A DNA stretch of 64,000 nt from Paenibacillus sp. JCM 18996 (GTDB lineage Bacteria > Bacillota > Bacilli > Paenibacillales > NBRC-103111). Made by a program: the position numbers and the translations under genes. The notes below the pieces were generated by a model. That model saw only the letters and a list, made by a program, of their open reading frames with translations, had not been told where the DNA came from and searched no databases. Below, piece after piece: positions 8,855 to 18,328 of the stretch (position 1 is its first letter; each line of letters starts with the position of its first letter). The stretch is from positions 1 through 64,000 of the forward strand of contig BBFE01000007.1 of NCBI GenBank assembly GCA_001313085.1, in the 5' to 3' direction.

Positions 8855-9474
8855 TTAGTAAATGTCGCGGAATAATCCGATGACCTTGCCAAGAATGGTG
8901 ATATTATGAAGCAGAATCGGTGCCATGGTGGAGTTCTCAGGCTGAAGCCGTATGTAATCCTTCTCTTTGTAGAATCTTTTGACGGTGGCTTCATCCTCTT
9001 CCGTCATGGCAACCACGATATCCCCATTGTTCGCGGTCTGCTGCTGCCTTACGATAACATAGTCGCCGTTGTGGATTCCGGCCTCGATCATACTGTCTCC
9101 GATAATGGAAAGCATGAACACGTTATAGTCGCCCACATAATGGCTTGGAAGCGGGAAATAATCCTCGATGTTCTCGGTAGCGGTAATGGGAACGCCAGCC
9201 GTAACTTTACCGATAAGCGGAACGCGGACAACCGACAGATCGAAATGAACATTGGCCTCCTCTTCGCCGAGGATTTCAATTGCTCTTGGCTTGGTGGCGT
9301 CTCTGCGGATAAGCCTTTCTTCTCCAGCCTTTCCAAATGTCCGTGCACGGTGGAAGAAGAGGCCAGTCCGACAGCTTCCCCGATCTCTCTAACGGAAGGT
9401 GGATATCCTTTCTCCCTGACCTCGTTCTTGATAAATTCCAGTATTGCTTGCTGGCGGCTTGATATCCTGCTCAA
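8855..9474 (-). CDS. lexA: SOS repressor LexA (one frameshift)
   Basis: Represses DNA damage genes and cleaves itself when activated by RecA filaments. About 206 residues. The N-terminal winged helix contains [19 protein letters not shown], the cleavage site is the Ala-Gly in KVTAGVPI, the catalytic serine is in IGDSM and the lysine in ATVKRF. The start is TTG at 9474, with GGAGTG nine bases upstream. One base is missing near 9311: adding it turns the reading into [20 protein letters not shown], the normal linker. The gene diverges from yneA across several LexA boxes, so it is autoregulated. Confidence 0.95.
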
Positions 9475-9521
9475 ATTCGATCACTCCATTTATGGTAATA
9501 ATTACTTTGAAGTATAACACA

Positions 9522-9533
9522 GAACCGGAGTTC
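9522..9533. promoter_or_regulatory. LexA (SOS) box 1, lexA promoter side
   Basis: GAAC-CGGA-GTTC is a perfect match to the Gram-positive GAAC-N4-GTTC box. On the minus strand it lies within the spacer of a plausible lexA promoter, TTTGTA, 18 bases, TATACT. Confidence 0.85.
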
Positions 9534-9537
9534 GTAC

Positions 9538-9549
9538 AAACATAAGTTC
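9538..9549. promoter_or_regulatory. LexA (SOS) box 2, one mismatch
   Basis: AAAC-ATAA-GTTC differs from the consensus at one base and lies four bases from box 1, covering the -35 side of the lexA promoter. Confidence 0.6.
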
Positions 9550-9561
9550 GAGAAAAAAAGG

Positions 9562-9590
9562 TTGACTCAAACACACGTTCGTGTTAAATT
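9562..9590 (+). promoter_or_regulatory. yneA promoter
   Basis: TTGACT and TAAATT are separated by 17 bases, 34 bases upstream of the yneA start. SOS box 3 occupies the spacer, so LexA binding should block polymerase. Confidence 0.7.
9569..9580. promoter_or_regulatory. LexA (SOS) box 3, yneA promoter
   Basis: Read on the minus strand this is GAAC-GTGT-GTTT, one mismatch from consensus, located between the -35 and -10 elements of yneA. Confidence 0.7.
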
Positions 9591-9597
9591 GATAACA

Positions 9598-9609
9598 GAA
9601 CAAATGTTT
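9598..9609. promoter_or_regulatory. LexA (SOS) box 4, yneA leader
   Basis: GAAC-AAAT-GTTT, one mismatch, abutting the yneA ribosome binding site. It would act as a downstream operator. Confidence 0.6.
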
Positions 9610-9623
9610 GGGAGGTCATTACT

Positions 9624-10091
9624 ATGGCAAATACATACGGTTATATGAGTTATAATCCTTCGGCTTCGTCAGCAGGCATACCGACTGTAGATAGAATTTT
9701 AGATGCCGGTCCCCACGGTTCTACTAATAAGAAGATGAAAGAAGACAGCACGAGATCCCGCGTGAATAAGGCAGACAGCAATAGAGTGTTCGTAAAAAAT
9801 ATTCCGTTACCTTTTTTTATGCTCGCGATTTTATCCGCTGCTTTTGGGTTTGGGGCGCTTGTCCATGCGTATGCCGGCGGTTCCGCCAGCAGCAATATTT
9901 ACGCATCGACGCTGAGCGCTGCGGATCACACAAAGCGCACTGAAGTAAGGCCGGGGGATACGTTGTGGAGCATAGCCAGAGCGAACGTTACGGACAGGCA
10001 GGATATCCGCGACTATATCTCCGAAATCAGGAAGTTGAACGGGTTGAAGAGCACCGTATTGAAAGAGGGCCAAACGCTTCTACTGCCGTGA
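9624..10091 (+). CDS. yneA: SOS-induced LysM cell division suppressor
   Basis: YneA-type protein of 155 residues that delays cell division after DNA damage. An N-terminal cytoplasmic stretch of about 57 residues, longer than in Bacillus YneA, precedes one membrane segment (about 61-85, PLPFFMLAILSAAFGFGALV). A short extracytoplasmic linker follows, then a LysM domain (about 105-153) with RPGDTLWSIA and a LKEGQTLLLP end. The frame is intact and GGGAGG lies 11 bases upstream of the ATG. It diverges from lexA under the boxes described, the arrangement found in Bacillales. Confidence 0.88.
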   Translation: MANTYGYMSYNPSASSAGIPTVDRILDAGPHGSTNKKMKEDSTRSRVNKADSNRVFVKNIPLPFFMLAILSAAFGFGALVHAYAGGSASSNIYASTLSAADHTKRTEVRPGDTLWSIARANVTDRQDIRDYISEIRKLNGLKSTVLKEGQTLLLP

Positions 10092-10196
10092 TCGTTGTCA
10101 AGCAGCATAGGTGCACATGTGAGTCTTGCGGTGGATAAGAATATCCGGAATACTGCGAATGAGTTGACCGATTTGAACACATGAAGGAAGGTTTAA

Positions 10197-10642
10197 ATGA
10201 GGATTGCAACTGTATCAGAACTTCCGGAAATTGCAGATTTGAAATTGAAAATGTTTCAAGAGGTTGGGATGGAGCAGATTTTGATGGACGGATTCATTGA
10301 CGAAGTCATCAATCGCTATGGCCAAATGTATGAATCGAGGACTGCATGCCACTTTGTTATCGAATCTCATGGACAAATTGTTGCTTGTGCAGGAGCTTTT
10401 ATCAAGGACGATATGCCATATTGCTTTTATCGTGAACAAAAAAATATGCTTTTATCGGAGATGTGTATGTCTGTCCAGATCATAGGCGTAAAGGGTATGC
10501 ACGCAACTTGACTCAAGCGGTTATAGATTGGTTTCGCAAACAGGAAATCAAGACGGTTCGGTTGCTTGCAAGCCATGATGCTCGAAGCCTCTATGAGAAT
10601 ATCGGATTCAAAAGAACTGATCAAATGAGTATGGATTTATGA
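10197..10642 (+). CDS. GNAT acetyltransferase (frameshifted)
   Basis: Acetyl-CoA-dependent N-acetyltransferase of about 148 residues with unknown acceptor. The core motif appears after frame correction as GDVYVCPDHRRKGYARNLT (the R/Q-x-x-G-x-A pyrophosphate loop), followed by VRLLASHDARSLYENIGFKR. The start has AAGGAAGG upstream. The reading changes at seven A near 10438; five A give the continuous family sequence. It stands where B. subtilis has the recombinase yneB, between yneA and ynzC. Confidence 0.85.
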
Positions 10643-10717
10643 GTGCTTGATTTTACCATGTTGGATGAACGTTGTCGTATGAACTATGTCGAGTGAAAGA
10701 TGGACGATAGTCAATTG

Positions 10718-10747
10718 ACCGCCTTTTCAGGAAGGCGGTTTGCTTTT
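10718..10747 (+). terminator. Intrinsic terminator after the acetyltransferase
   Basis: ACCGCCTT (10718-10725) pairs with AAGGCGGT (10732-10739), six-base loop, followed by TTGCTTTT. Confidence 0.75.
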
Positions 10748-11028
10748 GACCTAAAAAATAAACAATAAGATTTAACAGCCCAAAGATAAGAAAATATAAA
10801 TCCGAGGGCAGCGCGCTGTGCAGTGGGAGGAACTGCTGTAAATGGTGCGTTTACTGTGGTAACGTATCCGGAAACGGAACGATTGCAGCTAGACGTTTTT
10901 TCGCAAGACATTCTTCTTATCATTTTAAATAATTGGGCTTGTTTAGTCCATCTTGACATGAACCCCTTACCATGGCAAAGTTATAAAGAAGTAAAGAACA
11001 TAACGAATCACTTCGAGAGGAGACAAGC
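10748..11028. other. Intergenic region, no supported gene
   Basis: About 280 bases between a terminator and ynzC. A GTG-initiated frame (10823-11032) with GGAGG nearby reads GGTAVNGAFTVVTYPE and then a hydrophobic stretch. It overlaps the ynzC start and I recognise no family, so I leave it uncalled; it could be an unrelated small protein or a gene scrap. A TTGAC-like element lies near 10949 but no matching -10 was found. Confidence 0.4.
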
Positions 11029-11226
11029 ATGAAAGGTGACAGCAATATCCCTTATATAGATCGAATTAATGAGCTGGCCCGCAAAGCCAAGACAGTCGGA
11101 TTGACCGAAGAAGAAATTGATGAAAGAAACGGGCTGCGCAAACGTTATATTGAAGCGATTAAGTCTTCCGTGAAGGATCAGCTGGAGAACATTGAATTCA
11201 TTGAGGACGACCCGGAGAAGCCATAG
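11029..11226 (+). CDS. ynzC: DUF896 / YnzC family small cytoplasmic protein
   Basis: Small helical protein of 65 residues. The conserved DUF896 pattern is visible: an N-terminal INELARKAK helix, the hinge LTEEEIDERNGLRKRYIEAI and an acidic tail (IEFIEDDPE). In B. subtilis ynzC belongs to the LexA-controlled yneA-yneB-ynzC operon; its function is unknown. GAGAGGAGA lies just upstream of the ATG. Here a terminator separates it from yneA, so SOS control is not evident from the sequence. Confidence 0.9.
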   Translation: MKGDSNIPYIDRINELARKAKTVGLTEEEIDERNGLRKRYIEAIKSSVKDQLENIEFIEDDPEKP

Positions 11227-11279
11227 CACGTTTGATTGTCTTGCAGTTGAAATAACACAGATGAATGAGGGGTTAACCG

Positions 11280-11793
11280 ATGTCTCGCAAATGGGAGAGA
11301 ATGGTTCGCAAAAAAAATACAAAAAAAACGTGAACGCGAAAAGAAAAAAAAGCAGGGAACAGCGCTGATCAATGGGACGAGCGTTGAAGATCAGCTCACT
11401 TACCGGGGCCGAAGCTGGGTGCTGGCCCTATTTCTGTTGGCCATCGGCATATTAAGCTTGGCAATGTTCCCGCAGTTCTACGGAAAAGACCCGATGTACC
11501 TAGTAACGGCGGGCTTATATGTCGTACTCGCTTTCATTGTTTATTTCATGAGAAGGCCTTATTTGAGAATTGGAACCAGGCAGATTTCCTCCCGCAGGTT
11601 TGGCGGGGAAAGAACCATTCCTGCGGAGCAGATCAAGTCGATTCGGATGACCGGAAAGGAAGTCTCCTTTTCCTTCACTTCCAACAAAGCTCCTTGGATT
11701 TTCTCCCGCTTATTCCATCGGATTGACATAGATGCCATAACGCCATCCGTTAAAGAGTTCGCTGACCGCAACTCAATCCCGGTGGAGCAATAA
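11280..11793 (+). CDS. Small two-helix membrane protein (one frameshift)
   Basis: About 170 residues, family not recognised. A very basic N-terminus (MSRKWERMVRKK, then KREREKKK) is followed by a soluble stretch ending DQLTYRGRSW, two hydrophobic segments (VLALFLLAIGILSLAMF and YLVTAGLYVVLAFIVYFM) and a C-terminal domain with IRMTGKEVSFSFTSNKAP that could be a small PH-like fold. The ATG at 11280 follows GAGGGG. The frame changes in the two A runs at 11311-11330; one A fewer joins the halves. It probably shares a transcript with ynzC and the HAD gene. Confidence 0.7.
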
Positions 11794-11815
11794 TCCATAC
11801 AAAGAGGGGAACCGT

Positions 11816-12610
11816 ATGACCATTAAGGCAATTTTGTTTGATTTGGACGACACGTTATTGTGGGACGAGCGCAGTGTGAACGAAGCTTTCCAAGCGACGT
11901 GCCAGGAAGCGGCAAGACGCGTCGGCGTTGATCCGGAGAAGCTGGAAGAGGCGGTAAGAGCCGAAGCGAGAGCGCTGTATGAGTCTTTTGAAACCTTTCC
12001 TTTCACCAAAATGATTGGGATTAACCCTTTTGAAGCTCTGTGGGCGCGGTTTAGCGAGGGAGAGAATGAAAATTTCCGCAAACTGCAGGAGCTGGCTCCT
12101 TCCTATAGAGTGGAATCGTGGACGAGAGGCTTGATGCGGCTGGGGATCGAAGACAGGGAGCTCGGCGCCGTTCTGGCGGACAAGTTTCCGGCGGAGCGCA
12201 GAGCCAGACCGATTGTGTATGAGGAAACTTTTGCGGTATTGGACGAGTTGAAGCGCGATTATCGTCTGCTGTTGCTGACCAACGGCTCTCCCGACTTGCA
12301 AAAAGAGAAGATCGCCGGCATACCGAAGCTTGCGTCATATTTTGACCATATTGTAATTTCGGGTGAATTCGGGGAAGGCAAGCCTGCCGTTTCCATCTTT
12401 CAGCACGCGCTAAAGCTTCTTGCTATAGAGCCGGATGAAGGAATCATGATCGGAGACAAGCTGACGACGGACATTCTCGGATCAAACAGCGCCGGAATGA
12501 GAAACATGTGGGTGAACCGCCACGCAGCAGCTAAGCCGGAGGAGTTTGAGGCCTCCTATACAATAACCAATCTGAGGGAAATCAGCGAATTGATCCGCGC
12601 AATTTCCTGA
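11816..12610 (+). CDS. HAD-superfamily hydrolase (phosphatase)
   Basis: Cytoplasmic haloacid dehalogenase-type phosphatase of 264 residues with an intact frame. Motif I is FDLDDTLLWD, motif II LLTNGS, motif III the lysine in GEGKPA and motif IV IGDKLTTDILGS. The cap between motifs I and II is helical, as in subfamily I enzymes such as YsaA or phosphoglycolate phosphatase. The natural substrate cannot be inferred. GAGGGGA precedes the ATG. A bidirectional terminator closes the unit. Confidence 0.88.
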   Translation: MTIKAILFDLDDTLLWDERSVNEAFQATCQEAARRVGVDPEKLEEAVRAEARALYESFETFPFTKMIGINPFEALWARFSEGENENFRKLQELAPSYRVESWTRGLMRLGIEDRELGAVLADKFPAERRARPIVYEETFAVLDELKRDYRLLLLTNGSPDLQKEKIAGIPKLASYFDHIVISGEFGEGKPAVSIFQHALKLLAIEPDEGIMIGDKLTTDILGSNSAGMRNMWVNRHAAAKPEEFEASYTITNLREISELIRAIS

Positions 12611-12668
12611 AAGAAAGACGCATTCGACTTAATCCTTCAGACAGCTGAACATCCTGCAACATAAAAAA

Positions 12669-12709
12669 AACCTGTGCCTCACGCTTTCCGTGCGGTACAG
12701 GTTTTTTTT
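12669..12709. terminator. Bidirectional intrinsic terminator
   Basis: AACCTGTGCC and GGTACAGGTT form the outer stem, CACG and CGTG extend it inward, with A8 on one side and T8 on the other. It serves the converging HAD and mtnD genes. Confidence 0.85.
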
Positions 12710-12771
12710 GGGATAATTTGAAGAACAAGTTTTTTTTAGGCATGATTTAAGTCACGGCATTTTTTTAGGGA

Positions 12772-13327
12772 TCATTTACTGTAATCAGGCCTTTTGGAAG
12801 GAAGCATCTTCGTACGGGTGGGCGATCCAGCTTCGGTTTCAATAAACAGGCGGACGGCAACGATTTGGCGGTTCTCCATTAAAGTGAAGAAATGAGGCTT
12901 GGCTTCCGGTACGGAAATTACATCTCCCGCTTCAAGCTCTACATCGAAATAGCCGACATCGTCTGTCCCTTTAATAATAAAGATTCCTTTACCCGCGGTG
13001 ATGGCGCGTACTTCGTCCTCCGTATGGGTATGCACCTGTTCGAATTTTTTTCAACAGTTCATCAAGATTCGGAGTGGCGTCGGATAAGGCGATAACATCC
13101 CAAGTAAGGTAACCCCGGCGGCTTGCGAGGTCTTCGATTTCTTCCTTATAGGTGGAAAGAATCGCCGCCTTTTCCTCATCGGTCAGTACGAACTTCTCTT
13201 GCAGCTCTGCGGAAAGCTTGCCCGGATTCCAATGCTCGTACAGCACTTCCTGTTGATCCAGGAATGCTTTCACCTGCTCTTCTCCTTGGATTCTTTCATT
13301 AGTATTGCGAATCCGTATCTCAGCCAT
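12772..13327 (-). CDS. mtnD: Acireductone dioxygenase (frameshifted)
   Basis: Metal-dependent cupin of the methionine salvage pathway; it oxidises acireductone to the 2-keto acid precursor of methionine and formate. About 184 residues. The metal site is the cupin motif VHTHTEDEVRAI with the later histidine in KPHFFTL. The N-terminal part reads MAEIRIRNTNERI. The ATG at 13327 is chosen because GAGGGAA lies just upstream; an in-frame ATG at 13360 lacks a site. Seven T at 13041-13047 break the frame. It is divergent from metH, so two methionine-related genes share one intergenic region, though no S-box leader is visible. Confidence 0.9.
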
Positions 13328-13432
13328 GGCTAATTCCCTCTTTCGAGTAGAGTTAAACAATCTAACGCTATTATATTCAAAATTCGCTCCACTGTCGATG
13401 CTTAGGAGCTGTCACTTTGGAGTTTTCATTCT

Positions 13433-13461
13433 TTTCACGGGACGGTCAATCTGTTACACTA
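13433..13461 (+). promoter_or_regulatory. Possible metH promoter
   Basis: TTTTCA and TACACT are separated by 17 bases, 67 bases upstream of metH. The -35 is weak. No SAM or cobalamin riboswitch consensus was found between it and the start. Confidence 0.4.
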
Positions 13462-13527
13462 TTAGCTAAATATCAGGCACGAACAGAGCTTGACCAGATA
13501 TAGAGAACGTTGAAGGAGAGAAGCGCA

Positions 13528-16500
13528 ATGGCAAAACTGGCGTTACAAGAGCAGCTGCAGAAGAAAATTCTCATACTGGACGGCGCCATGGGCACCATGA
13601 TTCAGCAGGAAAACCTGACGGAAGCGGATTTCGGCGGTGAAGAGCTGGATGGCTGCAACGAAATGCTGGTGCTTACCCGTCCGGATGTCATATCCAAAAT
13701 ACATGAGCCTATTTTGCCGCAGGTTCTGATATCATTGAAACCAATACTTTCGGAGCGACAAGCATAGTATTGGCCGAATATGGCCTGCAGGATCGGGCCA
13801 GAGAGATTAATCTTGCGGCAGCCAGGCTTGCGGTAGAGGCAGCCGATAAATTCTCGACGCCGGAATGGCCGCGTTATGTAGCCGGAGCGTTGGGGCCGAC
13901 TACAAAGACATTGTCCGTCACCGGCGGGGTTACTTTTGACGAGCTCGCGGACAGCTACTATGAACAGACGGCTGCTCTTATCGAGGCCGGAGTGGATGCT
14001 ATTCTGCTTGAAACCTCCCAGGATACCCTGAATGTCAAGGCAGGCTCGATTGGAGTGCGCAAAGCTTTTGAAGCTGCGGGAAAGACGCTGCCGGTTATGA
14101 TCTCCGGTACGATCGAGCCGATGGGCACAACGCTGGCCGGACAGAATATCGAGTCCTTTTACATCTCGCTGGAGCATTTGAACCCGATATCGATCGGTTT
14201 GAACTGCGCTACAGGCCCTGAATTTATGCGCGACCACATCCGCACTCTGTCGGATATTGCCGGCACTGCTGTCAGCTGCTATCCAAACGCGGGCTTGCCG
14301 GATGAGAACGGCCATTATCACGAGTCGCCCGAATCGCTGGCCAAGAAGCTGGCAGGATTTGCCGAGCAGGGTTGGCTTAACATCGCCGGCGGCTGCTGCG
14401 GAACGACACCGGACCATATCCGTACGCTGGCCGAAACGTTAAAAGAATATAAACCGCGGCCTCAAACGGGATCCCATCCTACAGCAGTGTCAGGCATTGA
14501 GACGGTGTACATCGAGCCTGAAAACAGGCCGTACATGGTGGGGGAAAGAACGAATGTTCTGGGTTCCCGCAAATTCAAACGGCTTGTCGCTGAAGGAAAA
14601 TATGAGGAAGCGTCCGAAATTGCCCGTGCCCAGGTAAAAGGAGGAGCACAGGTAGTCGACATTTGTCTTCAGGACCGGACAGGGACGAAGCGGCGGATAT
14701 GAAGCTTTTTTCTCGAGTTGGTGGTGAAAAAAGGTGAAAGTACCGCTGATGATCGATTCCACGGACGAAAAAAAGTCATCGAGCTTGGCTTAAAATACTC
14801 GCAGGGCCGGGCCATAGTTAACTCTATCAACCTGGAGGACGGTGAAGAGAAATTCGTAAAAGTGGTTCCCCTTCTTCACAAATACGGAGCCTCGGTTGTC
14901 GTCGGCACGATTGATGAGAGGGGCCAGGCCATCACGCGGCAGGATAAACTGGAAGTAGCCAAGCGGTCGCACGACCTGTTGGTGAACAAGTACGGACTCA
15001 AATCGTCCGCGATCATTTTTTGACCCTCTCGTATTTCCTGTAGGGACAGGGGATCAGCAGTATATCGGATCTGCGGAGGAAACGATCGAAGGAATCCGTC
15101 TGATCAAAGAAGCGCTGCCGGAATGCCAGACGATCCTGGCTTAAGCAACGTTTCTTTCGGGCTTCCGCCTGCCGGAAGGGAAGTGCTGAACGCCGTGTAC
15201 TTGTATCACTGCACCAAAGCGGGGCTGGACTATGCGATCGTCAATACGGAAACCCTCGAGAGGTACGCTTCGATCCCTGAGGAAGAAAGAACGCTGGCGG
15301 AAAAAAATTGATCTATGAAACCAATGACGATACTTTGGCCGGGTTTGTCGCCCATTTCCGCACCAAAAAAAAGGTGGAGAAAACCGAGAAAGTATCCAAC
15401 CTCACATTAGAGGAGAGGCTTGCTGCCTATGTCGTGGAAGGAACAAAGGAAGGCCTCCTGCCCGACCTGGACGAAGCTTTAAAGAAGTATTCTCCGCTTG
15501 AGGTGATCAACGGCCCGCTGATGAAAGGGATGGAAGAGGTAGGCCGCCTGTTCAACAACAACGAGCTTATTGTCGCCGAGGTGCTGCAGAGCGCGGAGGT
15601 TATGAAAGCGTCGGTGGCTTATCTGGAGCCTTTTATGGAGAAGAACGAGAGTGCCGTCAAAGGAAAAAATACTGCTGGCCACAGTCAAAGGCGACGTGCA
15701 TGATATCGGTAAAAAATCTGGTGGAGATTATCCTCTCCAACAACGGCTACCAGATCATCAACCTGGGAATCAAAGTGCCGCCCGAGCAGTTGATCGAAGC
15801 GTTCCGCAGAGAGAAGCCGGATGCGATAGGATTATCTGGCCTGCTCGTTAAATCTGCGCAGCAGATGGTTATCACGGCACAGGATTTGAAAACTGCGGGC
15901 ATTGATGTGCCAATTATGGTTGGCGGCGCGGCATTGACACGGAAGTTTACCAAAACGAGAATCTCTCCCGAGTACGACGGTTTGGTTCTTTACGCCAAAG
16001 ACGCCATGGACGGTCTGGATATCGCCAACCGGTTAACCGATCCGCAGCACCGCCTCAGGCTCGTACAAGAATTAAGGGAATTGAAGGAATCGGATGTCAT
16101 GGAATCCGGGAAGAGAGAAGAACCTGCGCTGCCTGCGCTGACAAGGGTGAAAACCTCTCCTGTCGACCGGACGCTTCCGGTGCAAGTTCCCCCTGATCTA
16201 CAGCGCCATGTGCTGAGGGACTATCCGATTTCGCATATCATACCTTACATTAATATGCAGACGCTGCTCGGCCATCACCTTGGGCTGAAGGGCAAGGTGG
16301 ATCAGCTGCTGGCGGAAAACGATCAGAAGGCAATTTCGCTAAAAGAGACGGTGGACGGAGTCCTGTCGGAGGCGATGCGCGATGGAATCATCAAAGCTCA
16401 GGGAGTGTACCGTTTCTTCCCCGCCCAATCGAGCGGGGACCGGATCCTGGTGTACGATCCGGACGATCGGACGAAAGTGCTGCAAACTTTCGATTTCCCC

Positions 16501-16983
16501 CGCCAGAACACGGAGCCATACCTGTGCCTGGCAGATTATTTAAAATCCGTCGAAAGCGGAGTAATGGATTATATAGGCTTCTTCGTTGTCACGGCAGGCC
16601 ATTCCATCCGCGAGCGTGCCGAGGCGTGGAGGGACAAGGGCGATTACTTGAGGTCCCACGTCCTGCAGGCCACCGCCTTGGAAACGGCCGAGGCCTTTGC
16701 CGAGCGTATCCATGAGATGATGCGCGATGTGTGGGGGTTCCCGGATCCTGCGGATATGACGATGAAGGAACGCTTCGGGGCCAAATACCGCGGCCAGCGT
16801 TTTTCGTTCGGCTATCCGGCATGCCCTAACCTGGACGACCAATTCCAGCTGTTCGGGCTGCTGAGGCCGCAGGATATCGGCGTGGAGCTGACCGAGGGCA
16901 GCATGATGGAACCGGAAGCTTCGGTGTCGGCCATTGTGTTCTCCCATCCGGAGGCGCGCTATTTCAACGTCGAGAAGGTATAG
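13528..16983 (+). CDS. metH: Cobalamin-dependent methionine synthase (several frameshifts)
   Basis: Transfers the methyl group of 5-methyltetrahydrofolate to homocysteine through cobalamin. The reconstructed length of about 1,150 residues equals a full MetH. Module order: homocysteine domain (1-325, zinc ligands in GLNCA and GGCCGTT), pterin domain (340-620, [18 protein letters not shown]), cobalamin domain (640-880, with the base-off signature DVHDIGKN and GLSGLLVKS), and the SAM-dependent reactivation domain (900-1150, [15 protein letters not shown]). The ATG at 13528 has AAGGAGAG upstream. Frames change near 13715, 14675, 14705, 15020, 15140, 15306, 15660 and 15712, some at A runs and some at short G/C runs. 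Confidence 0.95.
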
Positions 16984-17041
16984 TTCCCGCCCGCGCTCAT
17001 GAAAAAAAACGCAGATGTTATCATTTCAGTTGTTTTAGAAA

Positions 17042-17268
17042 CCGGAAAGCGGAGATGTTTTTTTTCATCAGCAATTTTCGTGAAAGTTCCAGCGGAGCTG
17101 GCATAACGGTCGGAAGAGTGGAACGTCCGCCTTTGAAATTGAGTTCCCGCCATTGAATCTAATCAAGGAACTCAATTTCAACAGCGGCTGGAGGCCGTTA
17201 TGCTTAGCTCGGAGCGATGTGGTTTCACGATTCTGTGCAATGAAGCCATCTGCGCTTTTTTTTCGCCG
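17042..17268. repeat. Large imperfect palindromic element between metH and rnz
   Basis: Nested inverted arms can be followed outward from a centre near 17157: GAAATTGAGTTCC (17135-17147) with its exact complement at 17167-17179; GCATAACGG (17101-17109) with CCGTTATGC (17195-17203); TCGTGAAA (17078-17085) with TTTCACGA (17223-17230); and an outer GCGGAGATG (17050-17058) with CATCTGCGC (17247-17255) that ends in T8. The arms are roughly 95-110 bases and diverged. It could be a miniature inverted-repeat element or an interspersed repeat family. No coding capacity was seen. Confidence 0.6.
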
Positions 17269-17370
17269 TTTGACATGTTATTCCAAATCCATTAGGATGA
17301 GAACATGCTTTCGTCTGAACGAATAAGGCATGATTCCGATCATGATTTGGATATAAAGGAGCAATCGGTT

Positions 17371-18316
17371 ATGGAACTGTATTTTCTGGGAACCGGAGCG
17401 GGAATGCCGACCCGCAAACGCAACGTCACCTCCATAGCGCTGGATTTGTCCGCCGAACGGGGAAGCCTGTGGCTGTTTGACTGCGGGGAAGGCACCCAGC
17501 ACCAAATTTTGGGTTCGCCCCTCAAATTAAGCAAACTGGAAAAGATATTTATTTCCCATCTCCATGGAGACCATATTTTCGGACTGCCCGGGCTGCTTTC
17601 CAGCCGGTCTTACCAGGGAGGGGACACCCCTTTGACCTTGTATGGTCCGCAGGGGATCCGCAGCTTTATTGATACGGCGATGTCCGTCTCCGAGTCTCAC
17701 TTAAGCTACACGGTGAATGTAATTGAATATGAGTCGGAGGGTACACTTTTTTTGCGGACAAGGATATCCGGGTGGAAATTGCCAGGCTCGAGCACCGTGT
17801 GGAGAGCTGGGGATTCCGCATTACGGAAAGCGGCGAACCCGGAGCTCTGCAGCATGAGAAGCTGCGCGAGCTGGGAATTCGTCCCGGCCCGATCTATGGC
17901 AAGCTTAAGCAGGGAGAGCCCGTACAGCTGGCTGACGGCAGAACTCTGCTCGGAAACGACTATGTAGGTCCGGAAATACCCGGCAGGATCATTGCGATTC
18001 TGGGGGACACGAACAAATGTGAAGGCGCTCTCCGGCTGGCGAGGAATGCCGATGTGCTGGTGCATGAAGCGACTTTCGCGCAGGATCTGCAGGAGATGGC
18101 GGTGAAATACGGCCATTCCACTTCAATTGACGCCGCAAGCACAGCCGAAGCAGCGGAGGTGGGAGCATTGATTATGACGCATCTCAGTTCCCGTTATCAG
18201 GAGGAAGGTACCGCGCTGCTGCTTCAAGAAGCGGAAGCGATCCATAAGCCGCTTTTATCGCTGAGGATTTTTTTGGAGGTACACGATTCCCCGCAAAAAA
18301 ATCCGAGGAACGATAA
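17371..18316 (+). CDS. rnz: Ribonuclease Z (frameshifted)
   Basis: Zinc-dependent endonuclease of the metallo-beta-lactamase fold that removes the 3' trailer of tRNA precursors. About 310 residues. The N-terminus [19 protein letters not shown] and the zinc motif SHLHGDH are diagnostic, with later ligands in ILGDTN, VHEATF and [17 protein letters not shown] lies ahead of the ATG. Frames change at seven T near 17748, at a T run near 18252 and at T/A runs near 18268-18298. With five A in the last run, the gene ends QKSEER at the TAA of 18314-18316, just before the next gene's ATG; the uncorrected frame would overrun it. Confidence 0.9.
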
Positions 18317-18328
18317 GGAGTGTGGAGT

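Noticed and set aside
10823..11032. 69-codon GTG-started frame before ynzC
   Set aside because: It overlaps the ynzC start, matches no family I know and has an implausible composition; left as unexplained intergenic sequence.
13380..13527. Possible SAM or cobalamin riboswitch ahead of metH
   Set aside because: Neither the S-box core nor a B12 box is present; only a weak promoter is visible.
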